Source: Nannocystis bainbridge | GTDB lineage: Bacteria; Myxococcota_A; Polyangia; Nannocystales; Nannocystaceae | DNA length: 64,000 nucleotides | Reading direction: 5' to 3' | NCBI RefSeq assembly: GCF_028368995.1 | Contig: NZ_JAQNDL010000005.1 | Location: 630,501 to 694,500, forward strand | Shown: positions 8,024 through 16,706 of the stretch, piece after piece | Layout: each line of letters begins with the position of its first letter | Numbering within the stretch: position 1 is the first letter of the stretch | Position numbers and translations under genes: made by a program | The notes under the pieces: generated by a model | Told to the model about the DNA's origin: nothing | Database searches by the model: none | What the model saw: the letters and a program-made list of their open reading frames with translations, nothing else

Positions 8024-9049
8024 ATGCTCCTCGATACATTAACGATCTCGCTCGACAATACGCGGCGGGTCGCCCGGCTCATCGCCCCGCACGTGCGGCG
8101 CACCCCGCTGATCCGCTCCGACGCCGCGGCCAGGCTCGGCGCCGGCGACATCTTCGTGAAGTGCGAGAATCGCCAGCACACCGGCTCCTTCAAGCTGCGG
8201 GGGGCGATGAGCGCCCTCCACGGCTACCCGCTCGCGCTGCCCGACGCCTGGGCCCACATGCGGCGCCGCGGCGTGGTCACCTGCAGCTCCGGCAACTTCG
8301 CCCGGGGCCTGGCCCACGCCACCGCCCAGCTCGGCCTCGATTGCACGATCGTCGTCCCGCGATCGATCTCGGCCTTCAAATGGGGCCGGATCCTGCGCCA
8401 GAACCCCGCCGCCAGGGTGCATCGCGTCGACCACGACGCCTGGCGGCGCATGATGATCGCCGCCGAATGTCCCGAGCTCCCGGGCTACTTCCTGTCGTCC
8501 GAGAGCGACAGCCACGTCAGCCTCGGCAACGCGACCATCGCCCTCGAGATCCTCGAGGACCTGCCCGACGTCGACGCCGTCTTCGTCCCCTTCGGCGGCG
8601 GCAACCTGGCGTTCAGCGTCGCCTCCTTGCTGGCCCGCGCTCGCCCCGAGGTCAAGGTCTACGCGGTCGAGGTCTCCACCGGCGCGCCGCTGTCCGCCTC
8701 GCTGCGCGCCGACAGGCCCGTAGCCGTCGAGCACAGCCAGACCTTCGTCGACGGCATCGGCGCCAGCTTCGTCATCCCCTGGCAATTTCACCGCCTGCGC
8801 GACCTGCTCGCCGGCGTGCTCATCGTGACCCCGCGCGAGATCTCGGTCGCTATCGCCGGCCTCGCCTGTTTCGACGATCTGCGGCTCGAGGGAGCCGGCG
8901 CCGCCGCATTCGCAGCAGCGCGAAAGTATGCCCATGTCCACGGCTTTCGCCGCCCGTGCGCCGTCGCCACCGGCGGGTCCATCGCCCCCGACGTGCTGCG
9001 GACCATCCTACGAACCGTCTCGCCCGACGAGACCCTGAAGTGCGCCTAG
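8024..9049 (+). CDS. Fold-type-II PLP enzyme (threonine/serine dehydratase-like)
   Basis: Predicted pyridoxal-phosphate enzyme of 341 aa acting on a hydroxy- or amino-substituted amino acid. The PLP lysine lies in TGSFKLRGA (K57), the classic S-F-K-x-R-G motif of serine/threonine dehydratases and racemases. A glycine-rich phosphate loop FGGGNL follows near residue 190, and the C-terminal motif ATGGSIAPD near 315 holds the residue facing the pyridine nitrogen. Spacing is one base to the GNAT gene upstream and seven bases to the dioxygenase downstream, so the three form an operon. Substrate unknown; dehydratase, racemase or cyclising activity are all possible. Confidence 0.85.
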   Translation: MLLDTLTISLDNTRRVARLIAPHVRRTPLIRSDAAARLGAGDIFVKCENRQHTGSFKLRGAMSALHGYPLALPDAWAHMRRRGVVTCSSGNFARGLAHATAQLGLDCTIVVPRSISAFKWGRILRQNPAARVHRVDHDAWRRMMIAAECPELPGYFLSSESDSHVSLGNATIALEILEDLPDVDAVFVPFGGGNLAFSVASLLARARPEVKVYAVEVSTGAPLSASLRADRPVAVEHSQTFVDGIGASFVIPWQFHRLRDLLAGVLIVTPREISVAIAGLACFDDLRLEGAGAAAFAAARKYAHVHGFRRPCAVATGGSIAPDVLRTILRTVSPDETLKCA

Positions 9050-9056
9050 GTGAGCC

Positions 9057-9926
9057 ATGACGACCGAAACTCTCCCCACCATCGAACCGATCAGCCTCGC
9101 CCTCGGCGCCGCCGTCACCCGCGTCGATCTCTCGCGCGACCTCTCCGACGAAGCATTCAAGGTCATCGAGCGCGCGTTCCACCAGTACAGCGTGCTCGTC
9201 TTCCCCGGGCAAGACATCACCATCACCGACCAGATGCGCTTCGCTCGCCGCTTCGGCGAATTGGTGGTCCAGGATCACGTCTTGCCGATGACCGTCGAGG
9301 GCCACCCCGAGTGCATGGCCCTCCACAACAACGCGCAAAAGCCCCCCGGTCTCAACAGCTGGCACACCGACAACAGCGGCTGGCTCCGGCCCCCGCTCGG
9401 CACCATGCTGTACGCCAAGATCACGCCCGACCTCGGCGGCGACACCCTGTTCTCCAACATGTACACCGCCTACGAGGCGCTGTCGCGGCCGATGCAGGAG
9501 CTGCTGCTCGGCCTGTCCGCGGTGCACGACGTCAAAAAGGCGTTCGGCGCCGACTTCGCGGCGCTGCAGAACACCCTGCGGAGGACCGGCATCGACCCCG
9601 ACGCCCACTTCGCGCGCTACCAGCCCGTCCCGCACCCGCTGGTGCGGACCCACCCGGGCACCGGGCGGCGGGCGCTCTACCTCTCGGGCCCCTACGTCAC
9701 CCACATCGACGGCCTGTCCCGCGCCGAAAGCCAGGCGATCCTCGAATTCCTCTACCGCCACATCGAGACCCAGGAGTTCATCCATCGCCACCGGTGGCAG
9801 CGCAACGACCTGCTGCTGTGGGACAATCGTTGCGTCCAGCACCTCGCCGTCGCCGACTACTTCCCGCGCGAGCGACTGATGTACCGCCTGAACATCGCCG
9901 GCGAGCGCCCCTTCCTCGACCGCTGA
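9057..9926 (+). CDS. TauD/TfdA-family Fe(II)/2-oxoglutarate dioxygenase
   Basis: Predicted non-haem iron, 2-oxoglutarate-dependent oxygenase of 289 aa. The metal triad is visible: H103-x-D105 in SWHTDNSGW and H262 in CVQHLAV. Arg residues for 2-oxoglutarate binding follow in RERLMYRLNIAG (R273 or R277). The length matches TauD-like enzymes. It is the last gene of the GNAT-PLP-TauD set and would hydroxylate or otherwise oxidise an amino-acid-like substrate; whether that substrate is free, acetylated or a sulfonate cannot be told. A palindromic repeat follows 44 bases after the stop. Confidence 0.88.
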   Translation: MTTETLPTIEPISLALGAAVTRVDLSRDLSDEAFKVIERAFHQYSVLVFPGQDITITDQMRFARRFGELVVQDHVLPMTVEGHPECMALHNNAQKPPGLNSWHTDNSGWLRPPLGTMLYAKITPDLGGDTLFSNMYTAYEALSRPMQELLLGLSAVHDVKKAFGADFAALQNTLRRTGIDPDAHFARYQPVPHPLVRTHPGTGRRALYLSGPYVTHIDGLSRAESQAILEFLYRHIETQEFIHRHRWQRNDLLLWDNRCVQHLAVADYFPRERLMYRLNIAGERPFLDR

Positions 9927-9969
9927 TTCGCCGGCGCAACGAGCTCCGGGATCCAGTCAATACCCCAAA

Positions 9970-9989
9970 GGACATGTCCCGAAGGACAT
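9970..9989. repeat. Dispersed palindrome copy between convergent genes
   Basis: GGACATGTCC (9970-9979) is a perfect ten-base palindrome, and its right half pairs again as ATGTCC-CGAA-GGACAT (9974-9989, six-base stem, four-base loop). It sits in the 100-base gap between the convergent dioxygenase and cyclotransferase genes, a position fit for a two-way terminator or mRNA-end hairpin, but no T-run is present. Confidence 0.65.
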
Positions 9990-10027
9990 TGACTATATTT
10001 CACTACCATCAAGGCGAATGCTGCGAT

Positions 10028-10744
10028 TCACCGCCTGCGTCGCAGCGCCCGCCAGCCTGCCCCGATCGCCAGCACCGGCGCCAGCAGCAGCCCCTGACTT
10101 ACACGCCGCGGCAGCGCTGCCAGCTCCTCCGTCCGCTGCAGCGCCGCCAGCCAGCCCTGGGCCACCGCGCCCAGCGGGCTCCGGCTCGCGCGCAGGAACA
10201 CCTCCAAAAACAGATCCGACGCCCAGCGGGCGGCGGGGGACGCCTCGGAGTGCGGCAGCGCCTCGAGCCACGCGCAGTACTCCGGGCGGAGCGCGCTCAG
10301 GCGGGCGCCCTCGCGGATCAGCTCGAGGTAGCGCCGCGACGGCGTGCGCTCGCGCTGCAGACGCCTCATGGGGGCTGCGACGAACACCTCGGCGATTACC
10401 TCACGACCGTCATAGGCGATCACCTCGACCTGCTCGCGCACATAGAAGCGATCGCCGCCCTCGCTGCCGACCAGCGCCGCGAACTCGTGCGATCGCAGAC
10501 GCAGCAGCAGCCCGTGGACCTCGGCCGTCGCGTCGCGGCGAATGCTCGCCATCGCCGGGTCTGCGGGCGGCACCCCGGGCATGTCGAACACCAAACGCCA
10601 GCCGCACAGCGTCCCGGGCGTCGCCTCCAGCGGTGCCAGCCCGGCCCTCGCCGAGCGCCTCTGCGGGTGCAGGTTGGAGCCGTAGGCGAAGTACCAGACA
10701 TCTCCCGAGGATCGCGATCTCGTGTCGACCACTACCGATTTCAC
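10028..10744 (-). CDS. Gamma-glutamylcyclotransferase-like protein
   Basis: Protein of 238 aa with the gamma-glutamylcyclotransferase (GGCT/AIG2-like) substrate loop FAYGSNLHPQRR near residue 20, followed by the VHGLLLRL strand and an acidic segment (near SEGGDRFYVRE) expected to hold the catalytic Glu. GGCT enzymes release 5-oxoproline from gamma-glutamyl compounds. The C-terminal 20 residues are hydrophobic followed by RRRR, which is unusual for the family and could anchor the protein to the membrane. The GTG at 10744 was chosen as start because it precedes the GGCT fold by about 17 residues; a GTG four codons later is possible. A much longer frame upstream is an antisense shadow of the kinase gene. 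Confidence 0.78.
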   Translation of the reverse strand: MKSVVVDTRSRSSGDVWYFAYGSNLHPQRRSARAGLAPLEATPGTLCGWRLVFDMPGVPPADPAMASIRRDATAEVHGLLLRLRSHEFAALVGSEGGDRFYVREQVEVIAYDGREVIAEVFVAAPMRRLQRERTPSRRYLELIREGARLSALRPEYCAWLEALPHSEASPAARWASDLFLEVFLRASRSPLGAVAQGWLAALQRTEELAALPRRVSQGLLLAPVLAIGAGWRALRRRR

Positions 10745-10843
10745 CGCCGCCCCGATGCTATCAGCTTCGTCGCAGCACGGCTCGCGCGTTTGGCGCGATA
10801 GTGCCCCCGGCGCGCGCTGCCTCGCGATCGTCGCGCGTGTATC

Positions 10844-13800
10844 ATGTTTCAGGTGTCGCTCCACGGCTACATCACCGTCGAGGTCCTCCACGAGGGGATG
10901 AAGTCGGAGGTGCGCCGTGCGACGCGAGCTGCCGATGGTCGGCTCGTGATCCTCAAGGTCCCGCGGGCCGAGTCCGTCACTCACCAGCGGCTCGCCGAGC
11001 TGCGCCACGAGTACGACGTCGCCACCCGGCTCAAGCTCGGCGGCGTCGTCCAGGCGCTCGCGCTCGAGGAGCGAGGCCTGCCCTTCCTCGTGTTCGAGGA
11101 CTTCGGCGGCCTGTCGCTGACGCAGTGCTTCCCGTCGAAGGTCGGCGTCGCCAGCTTCCTCGACATCGCCCTCCAGCTGACCGAGACCCTGGCGGCGATC
11201 CACGAGCGCGGCGTCATCCACAAGGACATCAAGCCGGCCAACATCATCCTCAACCCGCGCACCGGCGAGGTGAAGCTGACCGACTTCGCCATCGCCTCCT
11301 CGCTCGCCACCGAGTCCGTCGCGCTCGCCGCTCCCGATCGCCTGGTCGGCACGCTCGCCTACATGGCCCCGGAGCAGACCGGCCGCGTCGGCCGCGGCAT
11401 CGACCAGCGCGCCGACCTCTACGCCCTCGGCGTCACCTTCTTCGAGCTGCTCACCGGCCGGCGCCCGTTCGCCCAGAGCGACGCGATGGAGCTGGTCCAC
11501 GCCCACCTCGCCCGCAGCCCGCCCGAGCCTTTCGGCATCGAGCCCAGCATCGGCCGCGAGCTGTCCGCCATCGTCCTCAAGCTGATGGCCAAGAACGTCG
11601 ACGAGCGCTACCGCAGCGCCCACGCGCTGCGGGCCGACCTCGAGTACGTGCGCGCCACGCTCGGCGGCGACGCCACCCCGACCGCCGCGCGGCCGCGTCC
11701 CAGCGCCGAGTTTCGCCTGCCGCAGCGGCTCTACGGCCGCGCCGACGAGCGCGCCCGCCTGCTCGCCGCCTTCGAGCACGCCGCCGCCGGCGAGCGCGGC
11801 CTGGCCCTCATCGCCGGCTGGTCGGGCACCGGCAAGTCCGCCCTCGTCCACGAGCTCCACCAGCCGATCGTCGCCCGCCGCGGCCACTTCATCGCCGGCA
11901 AGTTCGATCAGTACAACCGCCACGTCCCGTTCGCCTCGCTGCTGCAGACCCTGCGTCAGCTCGTCGAGCTGGTGCTCGCCAGCCCGCTCGCCGAGGTCGA
12001 GCGCTGGCGTCGTCGCCTCGTCGAAGCTCTCGGCGCGCACGTGGCCGTGCTCGTCGACACCCTGCCCGACCTCGCGCACGTCGTCGGCGACCAGCCCCCG
12101 CCGCCGCCGGTCTCGCCGGCCGAGGCGCAGAACCGCCTGCACCTGGCCGTGCTGCGCTTCTTCGGCGTGTTCGCCGACAAGGGCCACCCGCTCGTGGTCT
12201 TCCTCGACGACCTGCAGTGGGCCGACGCCGCCACCCTGCGCCTGCTCGTCGCCCTCCTCGGCGACCTCGACCTGCGCCACGTCCTCGTCATCGGCGCCTA
12301 TCGCGACCACGAGGTCGACGCCTATCACCCGCTGCGCAAGGCCATCGCCGAGCTCGATCGCACCGGCGCGACGATCGAGCGCATCGAGCTGACCCCGCTC
12401 GCGCTCGCCGACGTCGCCGCGATCGTCGCCGACGCGCTCGCCGAGACCCCCGCCGCCGTCGCCGACCTGGCCGCCGAGGTCCACCAGCGCACCGAGGGCA
12501 ACCCGCTGTTCGTGCGCGAGTTCCTGCGCGTCCTCCACGGCGACGAGCTGATCCGCTTCTCGCCCGAGCACGGCCGCTGGACCTGGGACCTCGCGGCCCT
12601 GCGCGCCGCCAGCATCCCCGACGACGTCGCCGATCTGCTGCTCGAGCGGATCCGCCGGCTCACGCCCGACGTCCGCGCCCTGCTCACCTGCGCCGCCTGC
12701 ATCGGCGCCGGGTTCGACCTCGACACTCTGGCCGCCGCCGCCGGCAGCTCGAGCAGCGAGATCGGGCCCGCGCTGTGGGAGTCGATCGGCCGCGGCCTCG
12801 TCGTCCCGATCGACCCCGAGTACCGCCTGTTGCCGTACGGCCACGGCGGTCAGCTGCCCAACGTCCGCCTGCGCTTCCTCCACGACCGCGTGCGCCAGGC
12901 CGCCTACACCCTCGTCGACGCCGACGCGCGCCCGCGCATGCACCTGGCGATCGGCCGCCACCTGCTGGCCACCCTGACCTCGCGCGATCGCTCCGAGCTG
13001 CTCGCGGCCGTCTCGCACCTCAACCTCGGTCGCGCCGAGCTCACCACCGCGGACGAGCGCACCGAGCTCGCCGCGCTCGACCTCGAGGCTGGCCGGCGGG
13101 CCAAGGCCGCCACCGCCTACGACGCCGCCGTCGGGTTCTTGCGCGTCGGCGCCGAGCTGCTCGGCCCCGATCACTGGCATAGCCACTACCCCCTCATCTA
13201 CGCCCTCCACCTCGAGCTCGCCGAGTGCGAGTACCTGTGCGGCGACTTCGCCCGCGCCGAGCAGGCCTTCGACGTCCTGCTCGCCCACGCCGCCTCGCGC
13301 CGCGACGCCCTCGCCGCCCGCTCGCTGCGGGTCGTCCTCTACGTCACCATCGGCCGCTCCGGTGACGCCCTCACCACCGGCGTCGAGGCCCTGCGCCTCG
13401 CCGGCCTCGCCGTGCCCGACGGCGACGACGCCCTGCGCCAGGCCGCCGCCCGCGAGCGCGACGCTCTGCAGCGCCGCCTGGACGGCGCCACGATCGCCGC
13501 CCTCGCCGCTCGCCCGCGCGCCACCGACCCCGAGTTCTGCTCGCTCATCAAGCTCGTCACCGACCTGCTCGCCCCGTCCCAGCTCAATCACCAGCCGCTG
13601 TTCGAGTACCTCTGCCTGGCGCAGATCAACCTCAGCCTCGAGCACGGCCACGCCGACGCCTCGCCCTACGGCTACCTCGTCTACGCCTTTTACCTCACCA
13701 CCTCGCGCGGCGCCGTGCGCGAGGCCCACGAGTTCGGCGAGGCCGCGCTCGCCGTCAACGAGCGCCTCGGCAACCTCGACCAGGTCCCGCGCCTGAGCTT

Positions 13801-16024
13801 CGTGTTCGGCTCGATCCTCCACTACTACCGCCCGCTGCCCGAGGTGCTCGAGTACCTCGAGCGCGCGCGCTTCCACGGCCTCGAGACCGGCGACTACATC
13901 TTCGTCTCCTACGCCTGCTCGCACTCCGCGATCGTCCAGTTCGGCGCCGGCACCCCGCTGCGCTCGGTCGCCGCCCAGACCGACGAATACCTCCACCTCA
14001 TGCAGCGCACCCGCGTCGCCTCCTCGACCGCCGCGCTGCGGGTGGTCCGGCGCCTCGTCGCCTGCCTGCAGGGCGAGACCGACGGCGCCACCAGCCTGCA
14101 CGGCGACGACTTCGACGAGGACGCATTCTTCGCCGCCGCCGAGCAGGGCCGCCTGACCTTCGCCACTCTGTGGTTCTGCATCGCCAAGCTCTACCTGTGC
14201 CTGCTGTACGGTCAGCTCGACGCGGCCCAGCGGTGGATGCAGGCCGCCGAGCAGCGCCTCCTCAACTCCTCCTGGTACCTCACCACCGAGCTCGCCTTCT
14301 ACTCGGCGCTGGTCCACGCCGCCCTGCTGCGCCGCGGCAGCGGCGACCTCGAGGCCTCACGGGCTCGCCTCGAAGCGCTGCGCGAGCGCTACGCGGTGTG
14401 GGCCGCCTCGTGCCCCGAGAACTTCGCCGGCAAGCTCGCGCTCATCGACGCCGAGCGGGCCGCGATCGCCGGCGACGGCCTCGCCGCGCTCACCGCCTAT
14501 GACGCCGCGATCGCCGGCTCGCACCGCGCCGGCGCCATGGCCACCGAGGCGCTCGCCGCCGAGCTCGCGGGCGCGTTCCACCTCAAAGCCGGGCGCGACA
14601 GCATGGCCGCCGCCGCGCTCGCCGACGCCGAGGCCGTCTATCGCCGCTGGGGCGCCGCCCCGCGGGCCGACGCCCTGCTGGCCGCGCACGGCAACCTGTT
14701 CCGCACCTACTTGCCGCGGGCCGTCGCGCGCCCGCTGCTCATCGGCGAGTCGCTCGAGACCTCGATCGTCACCGCCACCTCGGTCGACCCGCGGCTCGAC
14801 CTCTCGAGCGCGATCAAGGCCGCCGAGACCTTCGCCGTCGAGGTCGACCGCCAGGCGCTGCTGCGCAAGTTCATGGCGATCCTCGTCGAGAACGCCGGCG
14901 CCGATCGGGGCGCGCTCGCCCTCGCCACCAGCGGCGGCCTCGTCGTCGTCGCCAGCTACGCCGCCGAACACGGCGTCGTCCTCCACGACGACCTCCCGAT
15001 CAGCGAGGCCGACGTGCCCGCGGGGCTCGTGCGGGTCTGTCAGCGCAGCGGCCGGGTGCTCCTGCCCGAAGACGTCGACAACAACCCCAGCCTGCTCGGC
15101 GCCTACCTGCTGCGCGTGCGCCCGCTGTCGCTCGCCTGCTTCCCGCTGCTCAGCCGCGGCCAGCGGATCGGCGCGCTCTACCTCGAGAACCGCGCGATAT
15201 GGGGCGCCTTCACGCCGCACCGGCTCGAGATCCTGCGCCTCCTCACCACCCAGCTGGCGATCGCCATCGAGAACGCGCGCATGTTCACCGCCCTCGACGA
15301 GGCCCGCCGCGCCGCCGAGGAGGCCAGCGTCGCCAAGAGCCGCTTCATGCTCAACGTCAGCCACGAGCTGCGGACCCCGCTCAACTGGATCATCGGCGCC
15401 TCCGAGATGCTCGGCGACGAGGCCGCCGACGACGGCCTCGAGACCATCGCCCGCGACCTCGAGAAGATCTCGCGGGCCGGCCGCGGCCTGCTCGGCATCA
15501 TCTCCGACGTCCTCGACATCACCCAGCTCGAGTCCGGCCGCCTCGTGCTCGCCGCCGCCGGCTTCCCGATCGGCGAGGTCGTCCGCGAGGTCGTCGAGGC
15601 CAACCTCGCCGAGGTCGAGCGCAATCACTCGACGCTGCGCGTCCACGTCGACCCGCCGCAATTCGAGGTCGTGCACGACCGGGCCAAGCTCGCCCAGGTG
15701 ATCGGCAGCCTCGTCCGCAACGCTTCTCGCTTCACCGAGCGCGGCACCATCGACCTGCGCGTCTCCTGTCGCGGCGACCGCCTGGTCGTCGAGGTCGCCG
15801 ACACCGGCATCGGCATGAGCAAGCAGCAGCGCACCAAGATCTTCGACGCCTTCAGCCAGGTCGACGACTCGCCCACCCGCAAGGTCGGCGGCATGGGCCT
15901 CGGCCTCGCCATCTGCCGCCGCCTGTGCGAGCGCATGGGCGGCACGATCTCCGTCGTCAGCGAGCTCGGCACCGGCTCGACCTTCACCATCGACCTGCCG
16001 CGCATCCTCGGCCCTGGCCGCTGA
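10844..16024 (+). CDS. Multidomain Ser/Thr protein kinase - AAA ATPase - GAF - histidine kinase
   Basis: Giant signalling protein of 1726 aa. Domains in order: a Ser/Thr kinase (residues 1-265, catalytic loop HKDIKPANI with D128, activation segment starting DFAIAS instead of DFG); a predicted AAA/STAND ATPase (about 285-800, Walker A GWSGTGKS near 325, Walker B LVVFLDDLQWAD); a helical region (about 800-1310); a GAF domain (about 1340-1490); then HisKA (VSHELRTPL, His near 1507) and HATPase_c (RNASRFTERG, DTGIGM, GMGLGLAI). This layout is known from myxobacteria and cyanobacteria (HstK-like). The kinase has HKD for HRD and DFA for DFG, changes frequent in this family that may alter Mg handling. 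It would link Ser/Thr and His phosphorylation; its response regulator is not nearby. It is divergent from the cyclotransferase gene with 99 bases between. Confidence 0.92.
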   Translation: MFQVSLHGYITVEVLHEGMKSEVRRATRAADGRLVILKVPRAESVTHQRLAELRHEYDVATRLKLGGVVQALALEERGLPFLVFEDFGGLSLTQCFPSKVGVASFLDIALQLTETLAAIHERGVIHKDIKPANIILNPRTGEVKLTDFAIASSLATESVALAAPDRLVGTLAYMAPEQTGRVGRGIDQRADLYALGVTFFELLTGRRPFAQSDAMELVHAHLARSPPEPFGIEPSIGRELSAIVLKLMAKNVDERYRSAHALRADLEYVRATLGGDATPTAARPRPSAEFRLPQRLYGRADERARLLAAFEHAAAGERGLALIAGWSGTGKSALVHELHQPIVARRGHFIAGKFDQYNRHVPFASLLQTLRQLVELVLASPLAEVERWRRRLVEALGAHVAVLVDTLPDLAHVVGDQPPPPPVSPAEAQNRLHLAVLRFFGVFADKGHPLVVFLDDLQWADAATLRLLVALLGDLDLRHVLVIGAYRDHEVDAYHPLRKAIAELDRTGATIERIELTPLALADVAAIVADALAETPAAVADLAAEVHQRTEGNPLFVREFLRVLHGDELIRFSPEHGRWTWDLAALRAASIPDDVADLLLERIRRLTPDVRALLTCAACIGAGFDLDTLAAAAGSSSSEIGPALWESIGRGLVVPIDPEYRLLPYGHGGQLPNVRLRFLHDRVRQAAYTLVDADARPRMHLAIGRHLLATLTSRDRSELLAAVSHLNLGRAELTTADERTELAALDLEAGRRAKAATAYDAAVGFLRVGAELLGPDHWHSHYPLIYALHLELAECEYLCGDFARAEQAFDVLLAHAASRRDALAARSLRVVLYVTIGRSGDALTTGVEALRLAGLAVPDGDDALRQAAARERDALQRRLDGATIAALAARPRATDPEFCSLIKLVTDLLAPSQLNHQPLFEYLCLAQINLSLEHGHADASPYGYLVYAFYLTTSRGAVREAHEFGEAALAVNERLGNLDQVPRLSFVFGSILHYYRPLPEVLEYLERARFHGLETGDYIFVSYACSHSAIVQFGAGTPLRSVAAQTDEYLHLMQRTRVASSTAALRVVRRLVACLQGETDGATSLHGDDFDEDAFFAAAEQGRLTFATLWFCIAKLYLCLLYGQLDAAQRWMQAAEQRLLNSSWYLTTELAFYSALVHAALLRRGSGDLEASRARLEALRERYAVWAASCPENFAGKLALIDAERAAIAGDGLAALTAYDAAIAGSHRAGAMATEALAAELAGAFHLKAGRDSMAAAALADAEAVYRRWGAAPRADALLAAHGNLFRTYLPRAVARPLLIGESLETSIVTATSVDPRLDLSSAIKAAETFAVEVDRQALLRKFMAILVENAGADRGALALATSGGLVVVASYAAEHGVVLHDDLPISEADVPAGLVRVCQRSGRVLLPEDVDNNPSLLGAYLLRVRPLSLACFPLLSRGQRIGALYLENRAIWGAFTPHRLEILRLLTTQLAIAIENARMFTALDEARRAAEEASVAKSRFMLNVSHELRTPLNWIIGASEMLGDEAADDGLETIARDLEKISRAGRGLLGIISDVLDITQLESGRLVLAAAGFPIGEVVREVVEANLAEVERNHSTLRVHVDPPQFEVVHDRAKLAQVIGSLVRNASRFTERGTIDLRVSCRGDRLVVEVADTGIGMSKQQRTKIFDAFSQVDDSPTRKVGGMGLGLAICRRLCERMGGTISVVSELGTGSTFTIDLPRILGPGR

Positions 16025-16076
16025 AATTTCGCGCGGTTCCGAACGAGCGCGCCCGTTCGTCGGCATTCATCGCACC

Positions 16077-16090
16077 TGTCCCTACGGACA
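16077..16090. repeat. Dispersed palindrome copy after the kinase gene
   Basis: TGTCC-CTAC-GGACA, a perfect five-base stem with a four-base loop, 52 bases beyond the stop of the giant kinase gene. The left flank (CACC) matches that of the coding copies in the GTPase gene. Confidence 0.6.
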
Positions 16091-16271
16091 TCTCACCCTC
16101 GCCGCGGCCGCGACCCGAGATCGGCGTTCGGCGCGAGACCCGACCTCCCGAGCCGGCCCCGCAATTGCGGCCGTTCGCCCTCGGCCCTCGGCGTTCGCGG
16201 CTACGGACGCGCCGGATGTTCGCCTCCTCGCGGCCTCGCTAGCATCCTCGGCTCGCGTAGGAGGTTGTTGC

Positions 16272-16706
16272 ATGACCGCTGTCTCGACCCGTGCCACGGG
16301 CATCCATCACGTCTCGATCACCGTCAATGACTACGAGCGCTCGCGGGCGTTCTACACCCGTTTGTTCGAGCTCCTCGGCGGCCAGGTCGTCATGGACGTC
16401 GTCGGCGCCCCGCACAAGCACGAGGGTTGCCGCATGATGCTGCTCGCCGCTGGCGCCTTCATGCTCGGCGTGTGGGAGGCCGCCCCCGAGCACCGCGGCC
16501 GCGCCTTCGATCGCTACAGCGTCGGCCTCCACCACTTCGCCATCGCCGTCGAGTCGCGGGCCGCGATCGACGAGGTCCACCGGCGGCTCGTCGACGCCGG
16601 CGTCGAGATCCTCGACGCGCCCGCCGAGTACCCGTACGCCCCTGGTTACTACGCCGTCTTCTTCAACGACCCCGACGGCATCAAGCTCGAGCTCGTGCAC
16701 GTGTAG
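16272..16706 (+). CDS. VOC-family (glyoxalase/bleomycin-resistance-like) protein
   Basis: Small protein of 144 aa with the vicinal-oxygen-chelate fold: a first beta-alpha-beta-beta-beta unit starting GIHHVSITVND and a second starting VGLHHFAIAVES, ending FNDPDGIKLELVHV. The His residues at the starts of both modules and the Glu in LELV are the usual metal ligands. A strong Shine-Dalgarno (AGGAGG) lies seven bases before the ATG. VOC proteins act as isomerases, dioxygenases or antibiotic-binding proteins. The stop overlaps the end of the convergent PLP-enzyme gene by 26 bases. Its place beside a probable biosynthetic set suggests either a self-protection or a tailoring role. Confidence 0.88.
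   Translation: MTAVSTRATGIHHVSITVNDYERSRAFYTRLFELLGGQVVMDVVGAPHKHEGCRMMLLAAGAFMLGVWEAAPEHRGRAFDRYSVGLHHFAIAVESRAAIDEVHRRLVDAGVEILDAPAEYPYAPGYYAVFFNDPDGIKLELVHV

Noticed and set aside
10028..14317. A 1429-codon minus-strand frame across the giant kinase gene
   Set aside because: Only its last 238 codons are real (the cyclotransferase-like gene). The rest is an antisense shadow of the kinase with low-complexity Gly/Glu/Val/Ala composition.
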